This document shows positions 1-5,072 of a DNA stretch of 5,309 nucleotides, piece by piece. Where the stretch lies: NCBI GenBank assembly GCA_001805205.1, contig MHER01000110.1, forward strand, positions 1 to 5,309, read 5' to 3'. The position numbers were made by a program, and so were the translations under genes. Within the stretch, counting starts at the first letter, position 1, and every line of letters starts with the position of its first letter. The DNA is from Nitrospirae bacterium RIFCSPLOW2_12_42_9 (lineage in GTDB: Bacteria > Nitrospirota > 9FT-COMBO-42-15 > HDB-SIOI813). Under the pieces are notes generated by a model. It did not search any database. It saw only the letters and a list, made by a program, of their open reading frames with translations, and had not been told where the DNA came from.

Positions 1-59
1 TGAGTATGAAGAACAATGCTGAGTTGATACACTATGCCATAAAGAATAACCTCATCTAA
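1..59 (+). CDS. C-terminal fragment of a LuxR/NarL-type DNA-binding regulator (5' end outside window)
   Basis: The frame with whole codons from base 3 reads SMKNNAELIHYAIKNNLI and then stops at TAA 57-59. This matches the last helix of the LuxR-type helix-turn-helix of NarL/FixJ response regulators, where a segment like 'raeLv.yAi..gli' closes the protein. Only 18 codons are visible, so the receiver domain, phosphoacceptor Asp and recognition helix cannot be checked, and a stand-alone LuxR-type protein is equally possible. The stop codon right after the 'NNLI' ending agrees with the usual family terminus. From family knowledge it would be a transcriptional regulator, but its target cannot be read here. 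The match is short but specific in pattern. Confidence 0.7.
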   Translation, partial: SMKNNAELIHYAIKNNLI

Positions 60-103
60 GTCTTCTAAGGCACACACCTATTTTTGTAGAATAATTCTGA
101 CAT

Positions 104-175
104 TATAATCATTCATCTTCTTACAATAAAATCATTGTTGTTACTATTGTATACAAATTGTTGGTAAAGTATATT
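104..175 (+). promoter_or_regulatory. Candidate promoter region for the winged-helix gene
   Basis: Two weak sigma70-like options lie in this AT-rich stretch. A perfect TATAAT sits at 104-109 but has only a poor -35 (TTTTTG, 81-86, 17-base spacing). TATATT at 170-175 lies 17 bases after TTGTAT at 147-152 and would start transcription near 182, leaving a leader of about 50 bases. The second pair overlaps the phased ATTGT motifs, which would suit repression. AT-rich sequence produces such matches easily. Confidence 0.25.
123..163. promoter_or_regulatory. Helically phased ATTGT motifs with a palindrome, possible operator
   Basis: ATTGTTG occurs at 134-140 and 157-163, with ATTGTAT between them at 146-152, so the motif starts are 12 and 11 bases apart, close to one helical turn. 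An inverted copy, ACAAT, lies at 123-127. The middle motif forms a perfect 10-bp palindrome, TTGTATACAA, at 147-156. Such spacing is typical of operator sites bound on one face of the helix. The adjacent winged-helix protein or the LuxR-type regulator could bind here, but that is inference. The region is AT-rich, so some of this could arise by chance. Confidence 0.35.
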
Positions 176-234
176 AAGACAAATAATAATCCTGATTTAT
201 GCACCTGCTGGTAAACTATTATCCTGGGGGAGAG

Positions 235-444
235 ATGAATAGCACATTAAATCAGCCAATGCTTATAACCACCAACAGGATTCAAACTATTATACAATCG
301 AGAGGAAGTATTAAACTCTCAGAACTTGAGAGTATACTGGATGCATCTTACAATCTTATCTTCCTGGCTATTTACCATCTTTCATTAGAAAATATGATAA
401 AAGTCAGGAAAGGCGAATGGGACTTTATTATTTCTAAATCTTGA
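235..444 (+). CDS. Small winged helix-turn-helix protein (PF10771/DUF2582-like)
   Basis: This gene encodes 69 residues that consist of almost nothing but one winged helix. A first helix (about residues 10-22, TTNRIQTIIQSRG) is followed by 'SIKLSELESIL', a turn, a recognition-like helix 'YNLIFLAIYHLSLENM' and the short wing 'IKVRKGEWDFII'. The layout (helix, 'g.i.l.eL', 'l..AI..L..E..I') resembles the PF10771 (DUF2582) winged-helix family seen in many anaerobes, a match made from memory of the family pattern. The ATG at 235 is preferred because GGGGGAGAG lies immediately upstream; an in-frame ATG at 199 would add 12 residues without a ribosome site. No ligand- or metal-binding residues are obvious. 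It stands alone between the LuxR-type end and acs, and it may bind DNA locally. Function unknown. Confidence 0.7.
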   Translation: MNSTLNQPMLITTNRIQTIIQSRGSIKLSELESILDASYNLIFLAIYHLSLENMIKVRKGEWDFIISKS

Positions 445-460
445 ACAAACAGATACCCCA

Positions 461-479
461 GCCCATCAGGTAAATGGGC
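461..479. other. Small hairpin downstream of the winged-helix gene
   Basis: GCCCAT (461-466) and ATGGGC (474-479) form a 6-bp perfect stem with a 7-base loop, 16 bases after the winged-helix stop codon. The position suits transcript termination or 3'-end protection, but there is no T run after it (ATTGTCC follows), so it is not a convincing intrinsic terminator. Confidence 0.3.
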
Positions 480-491
480 ATTGTCCGCAAA

Positions 492-536
492 GTCAGATCC
501 CCTGACCTCTATTTCCTTGGGAACAGGGGATCTGAC
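492..536. repeat. REPIN-like 13-bp perfect inverted repeat
   Basis: GTCAGATCCCCTG (492-504) and CAGGGGATCTGAC (524-536) are exact reverse complements separated by 19 bases, and TTCC/GGAA (513-516 with 520-523) can extend the pairing inside the loop. Two short GC-rich arms facing each other in an intergenic space are the form of a REPIN (paired REP elements mobilised in trans by RAYT transposases). No T tract follows, so it is not a standard terminator. Its sequence differs from the repeats flanking the RAYT at 3814-4476 apart from a TCCCC core, so if it is a REP it probably belongs to another family with its RAYT elsewhere in the genome. Confidence 0.6.
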
Positions 537-547
537 CCCCTCCAATT

Positions 548-573
548 TACCACTTTATTATACCACTTTATTA
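548..573. repeat. Perfect 13-bp tandem repeat upstream of acs promoter
   Basis: TACCACTTTATTA occurs twice back to back (548-560 and 561-573) with no mismatch, and two further bases (TA) continue the period. The block ends 3 bases before the predicted -35 hexamer of acs. Placement directly upstream of a promoter would suit an activator site, but slippage in AT-rich DNA is also possible. Confidence 0.6.
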
Positions 574-576
574 TAA

Positions 577-606
577 TTGACAAGCCATTAAGAATCATAA
601 TAAAAT
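577..606 (+). promoter_or_regulatory. Probable sigma70-type promoter of acs
   Basis: A perfect -35 hexamer TTGACA (577-582) is followed after 18 bases by TAAAAT (601-606), a 5/6 match to the -10 consensus. Transcription would begin near 613 and give a leader of roughly 28 bases ahead of the ATG at 641. TAATAA at 598-603 and CATAAT at 596-601 are alternative -10 boxes, but with short spacers (15 and 13). No -24/-12 sigma54 signature was seen. Confidence 0.55.
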
Positions 607-628
607 CAGTCCATAAAAACTTATCTTG

Positions 629-634
629 AGGAGG
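629..634 (+). promoter_or_regulatory. Ribosome binding site deciding the acs start
   Basis: AGGAGG is a full Shine-Dalgarno match 6 bases before the ATG at 641. It fixes that start against the TTG at 626, which would place the site inside the coding region. Confidence 0.85.
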
Positions 635-640
635 TATCAT

Positions 641-2590
641 ATGCCTGAAGCAGATATTATGTCCATCCTGAAAGAGACCAGGATCTTTCACCCTTCAAAA
701 GAATTTAGTAACAAGTCGTATATTAAAAGTATGGAGGATTATGAGCGCCTGTGCAAGGAGGCAGAAAAAGACCCTGATGTTTTCTGGAGCAGGATAGCCG
801 GGGAACTTCATTGGTTTAAGAAATGGGATAAAGTGCTTGAATGGAATCCTCCATTTGCCAAATGGTTTACAGGGGGTGAGATTAACATCTCATATAACTG
901 CATAGACAGGCATATCTCCACATGGCGAAGAAATAAGGCTGCCATTATCTGGGAAGGGGAACCAGGGGACTCGAGGATTCTTACATACCAGGAACTACAT
1001 CGTGAGGTATCAAAGTTCTCAAATGTATTAAAGTCACTTGGCATTACTAAAGGTGACAGGGTAGCCATTTACATGCCAATGATCCCGGAGCTGCCCATAG
1101 CAATGCTGGCATGTGCAAGGATAGGTGCAATTCATAGTGTGGTCTTTGGGGGGTTCAGTGCAGAGGCACTTAAAGATCGTGTCAATGACGCGAAGGCACG
1201 TCTGATAATTACGGCTGATGGCGGTTACAGGAGGGGTGAGGTCGTTCACCTTAAGGAAAAGGTTGATGAAGCAGTAACACATACCCCTGGTGTTGAGAAT
1301 GTAATTGTTGTAAAACGCACCGGCAATAATATACAGATGAAGCAGGGACTCGACCACTGGTGGCATGAGCTTATGAAAGATGCATCAGACAGGTGTGAAG
1401 CAGAACCTCTCGATTCTGAACACCCGCTATTTATACTTTATACAAGCGGGACAACCGGAAAACCAAAGGGTGTGGTGCATACCACAGCAGGATATCTTGC
1501 AGGGGTATACATAACAACGAAGTGGGTCTTTGATATAAGGGATGAAGATACATACTGGTGTACAGCAGATATCGGATGGGTTACAGGCCATAGTTATATT
1601 TTATACGGCCCTCTCGCTAATGGCGCTACAAGTCTTATGTATGAAGGCGGCCCGATGTATCCCCAGCCTGACAGGTTCTGGGAGATAGTGGATAAATACA
1701 GGGTGAATATTTTCTACACTGCCCCTACTGCCATAAGGTCCCTTATAAGACATGGAAATGAATGGCCATTGAAACATGATTTAAGCAGCCTGCGTCTTCT
1801 TGGCACAGTTGGAGAGCCGATAAATCCTGAGGCATGGATATGGTATCACAAGTATATTGGACGTGAGAAATGCCCTATAGTGGATACCTGGTGGCAGACA
1901 GAGACAGGCATGATACTTATTACCCCACTCCCCGGGGCCATACCAACAAAACCGGGTTCTGCCACAAAACCATTCCCTGGAATTGTTGCAGACGTTGTAT
2001 CCAGGGATGGAAAAACTGTGCCGCCAAACCAGGGTGGATATCTTGTATTGAAAAAGCCATGGCCGGCCATGTTACGGACTATCTATGGTGATCCTGATCG
2101 TTATAAAAAGCAGTACTGGAGTGAGATTAATGGAGTATATTTCACCGGTGACGGGGCCCGGCGGGATGAAGACGGATACTTCTGGATTATGGGCCGGATC
2201 GATGATGTTATAAATGTAGCAGGACACAGATTAAGTACCATGGAGGTAGAGAGTGCGCTTGTCAGTCACCCGAAGGTAGCCGAAGCTGCAGTGGTTGGTA
2301 GGCCTGATGATATAAAAGGCCAGGCCATATCTGCCTTTGTAACACTTGATATCGGGTACAACCCGTCAGAGGAATTAAAGAAAGAGTTAAAAGAACATGT
2401 GGCAAAGGAGATCGGGCCAATAGCAAAACCTGATGATATAAGATTTACTGACACACTCCCTAAAACAAGAAGCGGCAAGATAATGCGGAGGTTGCTCAGG
2501 GATATTGCATATGGAAGGGACAAGGTAGGAGATACTACAACACTTGAAGACTACACAGTCCTCGCAAAGCTGATGGAGGAAGAGGAATAA
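641..2590 (+). CDS. acs: Acetyl-CoA synthetase (AMP-forming acetate--CoA ligase)
   Basis: Converts acetate, ATP and CoA to acetyl-CoA, AMP and PPi through an acetyl-adenylate in the cytoplasm. The 649-residue length is close to the 652 of enterobacterial Acs. Motifs in order: phosphate-binding [11 protein letters not shown] at 267-277; WWQTETG at 417-423; TGD with D504; the hinge region with R519, G528 and R530; and [11 protein letters not shown] with the catalytic lysine K613, the residue inactivated by Pat-type acetylation in other bacteria. The Salmonella acetate-pocket residues V310, T311, V386 and W414 correspond at a constant offset of four to V314, T315, V390 and W418 here, which supports acetate rather than a larger acyl substrate. 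The ATG at 641 is chosen because AGGAGG (629-634) lies 6 bases upstream; an upstream in-frame TTG at 626 overlaps that site. The C-terminus ends in EEEE and lies in a repeat copied 976 bases downstream. Confidence 0.97.
   Translation: MPEADIMSILKETRIFHPSKEFSNKSYIKSMEDYERLCKEAEKDPDVFWSRIAGELHWFKKWDKVLEWNPPFAKWFTGGEINISYNCIDRHISTWRRNKAAIIWEGEPGDSRILTYQELHREVSKFSNVLKSLGITKGDRVAIYMPMIPELPIAMLACARIGAIHSVVFGGFSAEALKDRVNDAKARLIITADGGYRRGEVVHLKEKVDEAVTHTPGVENVIVVKRTGNNIQMKQGLDHWWHELMKDASDRCEAEPLDSEHPLFILYTSGTTGKPKGVVHTTAGYLAGVYITTKWVFDIRDEDTYWCTADIGWVTGHSYILYGPLANGATSLMYEGGPMYPQPDRFWEIVDKYRVNIFYTAPTAIRSLIRHGNEWPLKHDLSSLRLLGTVGEPINPEAWIWYHKYIGREKCPIVDTWWQTETGMILITPLPGAIPTKPGSATKPFPGIVADVVSRDGKTVPPNQGGYLVLKKPWPAMLRTIYGDPDRYKKQYWSEINGVYFTGDGARRDEDGYFWIMGRIDDVINVAGHRLSTMEVESALVSHPKVAEAAVVGRPDDIKGQAISAFVTLDIGYNPSEELKKELKEHVAKEIGPIAKPDDIRFTDTLPKTRSGKIMRRLLRDIAYGRDKVGDTTTLEDYTVLAKLMEEEE
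2526..2583 (+). repeat. 58-bp direct repeat, copy A (3' end of acs)
   Basis: This block encodes the last codons of acs (from within the codon for V of [20 protein letters not shown]). It matches 3502-3559 over 58 bases with a single difference, T at 2536 against C at 3512, which is the third base of a Thr codon (ACT/ACC). Identity ends sharply at both sides: bases before 2526 and after 2583 do not match the other copy. The copies lie 976 bases apart in the same orientation. Confidence 0.95.
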
Positions 2591-2600
2591 TAGATTTGTT

Positions 2601-2858
2601 ATGAAAACCAAAGTAGAAAGCAGGCTTTTCTGGTATCTAAAAGATGGGACCGAACTTGACCTTGAAAATCCATCCCATATTGATCTCTATGTCCAGCAAA
2701 TCCTTTCTCATGGAAAGGCAGAGGATATCCAAAAGATGATAAAGATACTTACCCCTGAGGTGTTTAGAGAATCCTTTAAACGCATAAAGAGATTTCTACG
2801 ACGAGAAGTTAGAAGATTCTGGGAGATAGGACTTGGAGATACTGGAGAGGATTCATAA
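2601..2858 (+). CDS. DUF6922-like small protein, probable antitoxin partner of the nucleotidyltransferase
   Basis: This 85-residue protein has the pattern of small proteins that precede AbiEii-type nucleotidyltransferases: an early 'LFW' (residues 9-11) and acidic stretch, then 'HIDLYVQQILSHGKAEDIQKMIK' (26-48), which fits the family run of 'r.I..ILe.G...di..l', and a basic end 'FLRREVRRFWEIGL' (65-78). I compare it to DUF6922 from memory of the pattern. It starts 10 bases after the acs stop. The purine-rich acs tail (GGAGGAAGAGGA) is the only Shine-Dalgarno-like sequence and sits rather far from the ATG, so translation may depend on coupling to acs. It overlaps the next gene by 26 bases. An antitoxin or partner role is inferred from the arrangement; no DNA-binding fold is evident. 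Confidence 0.7.
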   Translation: MKTKVESRLFWYLKDGTELDLENPSHIDLYVQQILSHGKAEDIQKMIKILTPEVFRESFKRIKRFLRREVRRFWEIGLGDTGEDS

Positions 2859-3504
2859 AGAAATACTCGTTCACCTTAAAGAAATACCTGAGATAGAGGC
2901 ATTCTACCTTACGGGTGGCACAGCATTATCTGCCTTTTATCTGGGCCACAGAAAAAGCAATGACCTCGATTTCTTCACATCAACAGAAGAACTAATCATC
3001 CCCTTTAGCTTTAAGATAGAAGAAACTATGAAGGGAAGAGGATATAAGATTGAACGTACAAGGGGTTTCCATTCCTTTGTAGAACTGATCGTAAGCTCTT
3101 TGCGTGGCTCAACAGTAATACACATTGCCCTCGATTCACCTTACAGGTTCGAGCAGCCCAGAGATTCAGAAGAATTTCCTGGTTTGAAAATTGATAGTCT
3201 TATCGATATTGCAACAAATAAACTTCTTACAGTTTTCGGTAGGGCAACCCTTAGAGACTTTGTGGATGTCTATTTTCTTATTAAAGAAAATTTTTCAAAG
3301 GCTGAGCTCATAGAAAAGGCCAGGATAAAAGATCCTGGTTTTGATCTATACTGGTTAGGAGTAGCTTTTGAAAGAATTGATGATTTTTCTGCTGATTCTC
3401 CGGAGATGCTTCTTTTAATAAAACCATGCAGTATTGAGGAACTCCGGATTTTTTTTGACGAATGGAGAAAGGATATTTACAAAAAACTTACAGAATCCGG
3501 ATAG
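2833..3504 (+). CDS. AbiEii/AbiGii-type nucleotidyltransferase (toxin-like)
   Basis: This 223-residue protein has the nucleotidyltransferase signature: GGTAL at 28-32, then GHRKSNDLDFF with the metal-binding pair D44 and D46, a probable third acidic residue D101 in 'HIALDSPYRF', K130 in 'ATNKLLTVF' and 'LRDFVDVYFLI' (140-150) with R141, D142 and D145. These are the motifs of the AbiEii family, whose studied members transfer nucleotides to RNA (for example tRNA ends) and act as toxins or abortive-infection effectors. The start is TTG: an in-frame TAG at 2827-2829 lies just upstream and no ATG occurs before the active site, while GGGAG (2821-2825) is well placed. The weak start and the overlap with the partner gene suit restrained toxin synthesis. 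The stop codon TAG (3502-3504) is the first three bases of repeat copy B, so the native end might have been trimmed. Confidence 0.85.
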   Translation: MEILERIHKEILVHLKEIPEIEAFYLTGGTALSAFYLGHRKSNDLDFFTSTEELIIPFSFKIEETMKGRGYKIERTRGFHSFVELIVSSLRGSTVIHIALDSPYRFEQPRDSEEFPGLKIDSLIDIATNKLLTVFGRATLRDFVDVYFLIKENFSKAELIEKARIKDPGFDLYWLGVAFERIDDFSADSPEMLLLIKPCSIEELRIFFDEWRKDIYKKLTESG

Positions 3505-3559
3505 GAGATACCACAACACTTGAAGACTACACAGTCCTCGCAAAGCTGATGGAGGAAGA
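3502..3559 (+). repeat. 58-bp direct repeat, copy B (duplicated acs 3' end)
   Basis: This copy repeats 2526-2583 with one synonymous change. In the acs frame it still reads [20 protein letters not shown] and then TAA (3561-3563), so it is an intact acs terminus without the rest of the gene. No start codon or ribosome site makes it a gene by itself. Its right boundary falls inside a 10-bp palindrome AGATTAATCT (3557-3566), and its left boundary provides the stop codon of the nucleotidyltransferase. It may be the original acs end left behind when a cassette entered, or the copy that came with it. Confidence 0.95.
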
Positions 3560-3596
3560 TTAATCTACGGCATGGAGATGGGGAGCCTTGTCATCA

Positions 3597-3660
3597 CGTA
3601 ATTCTGGGGACATCTTACGTAATTCTGCGTAATTCTGGGGACACCTTACTTAATTCCCCA
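3597..3660. repeat. Left REP-like array upstream of the RAYT gene
   Basis: CGTAATTCTG begins units at 3597, 3618 and 3628. The first and third are full 21-base units (3597-3617 and 3628-3648) that differ at one base (ACATC against ACACC); the middle one is cut after 10 bases. A degenerate fragment, CTTAATTCCCCA, closes the block, and TGGGGA (3636-3641) with TCCCCA (3655-3660) can form a hairpin. The core ATTCTGGGGACACC (3633-3646) is the exact reverse complement of the repeat core on the other side of the RAYT. REP arrays beside a RAYT are the known substrate of that transposase. Confidence 0.85.
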
Positions 3661-3686
3661 TAGCCTGGACTATTTATTTTATCATA

Positions 3687-3722
3687 ATCTCCGTAATAGT
3701 TCTTATCTCCGTAATAGTCCTT
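3687..3722. repeat. 18-bp tandem repeat in the RAYT leader
   Basis: ATCTCCGTAATAGTTCTT (3687-3704) is followed directly by a second copy (3705-3722) with one difference (TTCTT/TCCTT). GGACTATT (3667-3674) and AATAGTCC (3713-3720) are exact reverse complements, so the second copy can pair with the sequence before the array. The shared CCGTAAT/CGTAAT start hints at a distant relation to the REP units just upstream. Bases 3564-3813 hold no gene, only these repeats and AT-rich leader. Confidence 0.75.
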
Positions 3723-3813
3723 CTTTCAGAAAAGGCATAAAACATGCATTATTACACCAGCAACCCCTTTATCTTTATTTCTTCATTCAATAACTAACAA
3801 CATCAAAATCGAC

Positions 3814-4476
3814 ATGGCAAGAATAGCTCGGATTATAGCGGGAGGAGTTCCCCACCACATAACGCAAAGAGGAAATCGCCGGCAGATGACTTTCTTCTGC
3901 GACGAGGACTATGTATTATATCTAAAGCTCATGGCCGAGTGGTGCCTACAATGGCAGGTGGAGATATGGGCCTATTGTCTAATGTCTAATCATGTTCACC
4001 TTATTGCGGTACCTGGGACGGAGAAGGGTCTTTGCAGAGCCATTGGGGAGGCACACCGCCGTTATACAAGGCATATCAACTTTCGTGAAGGGTGGAGAGG
4101 CCATCTCTGGCAGGGAAGATTTGCTTCCTATCCAATGGATGAAAATTATTTGCTGGCTGCTGTACGCTATATTGAGTTAAATCCTGTAAGAGCCGGCCTC
4201 GTAGAGTTTGCAGAAACGTATGCTTGGAGCAGTGCATCTGCACATGTTTCAGGTCAGGATGATCTGCTGGTAAAGGTCAAACCTCTTAAGGAAATAGTTG
4301 GAGACTGGAGGACTTTTTTATCAGGCGCTATTAACAATGAAACGTCTGAGATAATTCGAGGACATGAAAGGACTGGGAGACCCTTGGGAAGTGAGGACTT
4401 CATTGATGACCTTGAAAAGAGCTTGGTCCGTCCTGTCAGAAGGCGGAAGCCTGGGCCAAAGAGAGCAGATTTATAG
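3814..4476 (+). CDS. REP-associated tyrosine transposase (RAYT, Y1_Tnp family)
   Basis: This 220-residue Y1-type HUH nuclease cleaves single-stranded REP sequences with a covalent phosphotyrosine. The start 'ARIARIIAGGVPHHITQRGNRRQ' pattern (residues 2-24), 'YCLMSNHVHLI' with the metal-binding H60 and H62, 'GHLWQGRF' (96-103) and 'VRYIELNPVRAGLV' (117-130) are the conserved RAYT blocks. Tyr candidates for the nucleophile are Y112 and Y119, both at a suitable distance from the HUH pair; I cannot decide between them by eye. The basic tail 'RRRKPGPKR' is common in this group. No insertion or frameshift is seen, so the gene looks intact. No Shine-Dalgarno sequence precedes the ATG, suggesting weak translation. 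The gene ends 7 bases before its right-hand REP array. Confidence 0.93.
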   Translation: MARIARIIAGGVPHHITQRGNRRQMTFFCDEDYVLYLKLMAEWCLQWQVEIWAYCLMSNHVHLIAVPGTEKGLCRAIGEAHRRYTRHINFREGWRGHLWQGRFASYPMDENYLLAAVRYIELNPVRAGLVEFAETYAWSSASAHVSGQDDLLVKVKPLKEIVGDWRTFLSGAINNETSEIIRGHERTGRPLGSEDFIDDLEKSLVRPVRRRKPGPKRADL

Positions 4477-4483
4477 AATTGAG

Positions 4484-4527
4484 TATGGTGTCCCCAGAAT
4501 ACCCCTATGGTGTCCCCAGAATACCCT
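4484..4527. repeat. Right REP-like array: two tandem 22-bp units
   Basis: Two adjoining 22-base units begin TATGGTGTCCCCAGAATACC at 4484 and 4506 and differ only in their last base (C/T). Their core GGTGTCCCCAGAAT is the exact reverse complement of the left-array core at 3633-3646. The array lies just after the RAYT stop codon and marks the right side of the RAYT locus. Confidence 0.88.
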
Positions 4528-4640
4528 GCCATATAATTTATCACGGGAAAGGGATAATTCTGATAAAATCTTGCTAATACTGTCTGAATTGCAGAGAATA
4601 CTAAAAAAATGATTGCATAATGTGAGTGCAGAGTGATATC

Positions 4641-5057
4641 ATGAAGCCGACACACATGATGAAAAGAATTCTTTTAGACACAAACGGATATGCTGCTTTC
4701 AAGAGAAAAGACCCTATCGCCGTTGGGGTCATCAGGTCAGTTGAGTATATAGGGTTAAGTGTAGTGGTGGTCGGTGAGCTATTGGGAGGATTTAAGGGTG
4801 GCAGTAAAGAGGCAAAGAATATTGAGGAACTTAACGAGTTTATGGACTCTCCTCGCGTTCATTTGCTTCATATAGATGAAGAAACAGCGGAATTTTATGC
4901 AAAGATCTATTGGGATCTAAAGAAGAAGGGGAAACCAATCCCTTCAAATGATATGTGGGTAGCCGCATCTGCAATGAGGGATGGATTATCGTTGTTCACC
5001 CTTGATGAACATTTTAACAGCGTTGATGGTCTTATTCTAAAGAGTGGCGCTCTTTGA
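4641..5057 (+). CDS. PIN-domain ribonuclease toxin (VapC-like)
   Basis: This 138-residue protein has the four acidic positions of the PIN nuclease site: D13 in 'ILLDTN', E46 in 'VVVGELLGGF', D104 in 'IPSNDMWVAASA' and D122 in 'LFTLDEHF'. PIN toxins of type II systems cleave tRNA, rRNA or mRNA; the target is not readable here. The start is uncertain: GTG 4626, ATG 4641, ATG 4656 and ATG 4659 are in frame. 4641 is taken because GAG at 4631-4633 has suitable spacing, but family members often begin 'MKRILLDTN', which would favour 4659. All options have weak ribosome sites. The gene is followed after 15 bases by the antitoxin gene, so the toxin comes first, opposite to most vapBC pairs. Bases 4528-4640 before it are AT-rich with no convincing promoter. 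Confidence 0.9.
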   Translation: MKPTHMMKRILLDTNGYAAFKRKDPIAVGVIRSVEYIGLSVVVVGELLGGFKGGSKEAKNIEELNEFMDSPRVHLLHIDEETAEFYAKIYWDLKKKGKPIPSNDMWVAASAMRDGLSLFTLDEHFNSVDGLILKSGAL

Positions 5058-5065
5058 GGAGGTGG
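5056..5065 (+). promoter_or_regulatory. Strong ribosome binding site of the antitoxin gene
   Basis: GAGGAGGTGG overlaps the toxin stop codon (TGA 5055-5057) and lies 7 bases before the ATG at 5073. It is far stronger than anything in front of the toxin gene, which fits a need for excess antitoxin and allows translation to continue from one gene to the next. Confidence 0.75.
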
Positions 5066-5072
5066 TATTCTT

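Larger units (their letters stand above)
2584..3559 (+). mobile_element. Candidate 976-bp toxin-antitoxin cassette inserted at the 3' end of acs
   Basis: The two genes at 2601-2858 and 2833-3504 are enclosed exactly by the two copies of the acs 3' end. Going from one copy to the other spans 976 bases, and either copy gives acs a full C-terminus with a stop codon (EEEE-TAA upstream, EED-TAA downstream). This resembles integrative elements that enter the 3' end of a gene and supply a replacement end. No integrase, transposase or terminal inverted repeat lies inside the unit, so the mechanism is open: recombination in trans, or a local duplication followed by capture, are alternatives. Treat the boundaries as inferred from the repeat. 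Confidence 0.45.
3597..4527 (+). mobile_element. RAYT locus: transposase gene bracketed by inverted REP-like arrays
   Basis: The transposase gene at 3814-4476 lies between REP-like units in one orientation on the left (3597-3660) and the opposite orientation on the right (4484-4527), sharing a 14-base core. This is the usual architecture of REP-associated tyrosine transposase loci, where the enzyme mobilises short REP units in trans rather than moving as a classical insertion sequence. No target-site duplication was identified, so the limits given are simply the outermost repeats. Confidence 0.75.

Noticed and set aside
199..234. Upstream ATG extending the winged-helix protein by 12 residues
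   Set aside because: No ribosome site before it, while GGGGGAGAG directly precedes the ATG at 235; the extra residues do not add to the fold.
492..536. Intrinsic terminator after the winged-helix gene
   Set aside because: The stem is strong but the loop is 19 bases and a C-rich run follows instead of a T tract; a REPIN fits better.
626..640. TTG start adding five residues to acs
   Set aside because: The Shine-Dalgarno AGGAGG lies inside this extension and is correctly spaced for ATG 641; residue numbering from 641 also keeps a constant offset to Salmonella Acs.
509..691. Open reading frame on the minus strand, 60 codons
   Set aside because: It crosses the REPIN-like repeat, the acs promoter and the acs start; it has no recognisable domain and no sensible ribosome site.
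808..1366. Minus-strand open frames inside acs
   Set aside because: They are shadows of the strongly coding plus strand and show no family motifs.
2835..2843. GGAGATACT shared with the acs repeat at 2528-2536
   Set aside because: Only 9 bases match, without extension on either side; treated as chance.
3725..3752. TTCAGA and CATTAT as a promoter for the RAYT gene
   Set aside because: Both boxes are poor matches in AT-rich sequence, so it was not listed as a feature.
4484..4527. Possible CRISPR fragment
   Set aside because: The units are directly adjacent with no spacers, and matching inverted units occur on the other side of a RAYT, which explains them.
4364..4612. Plus-strand open frame overlapping the RAYT end and the right REP array
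   Set aside because: Its sequence is the RAYT gene in another frame followed by translated repeats (YGVPRIPLWCPQN); no domain and no start signal.
4589..4621. TTGCAG and CATAAT as a promoter for the PIN-toxin gene
   Set aside because: The 21-base spacing is too long and the leader would be very short; no better alternative was seen.
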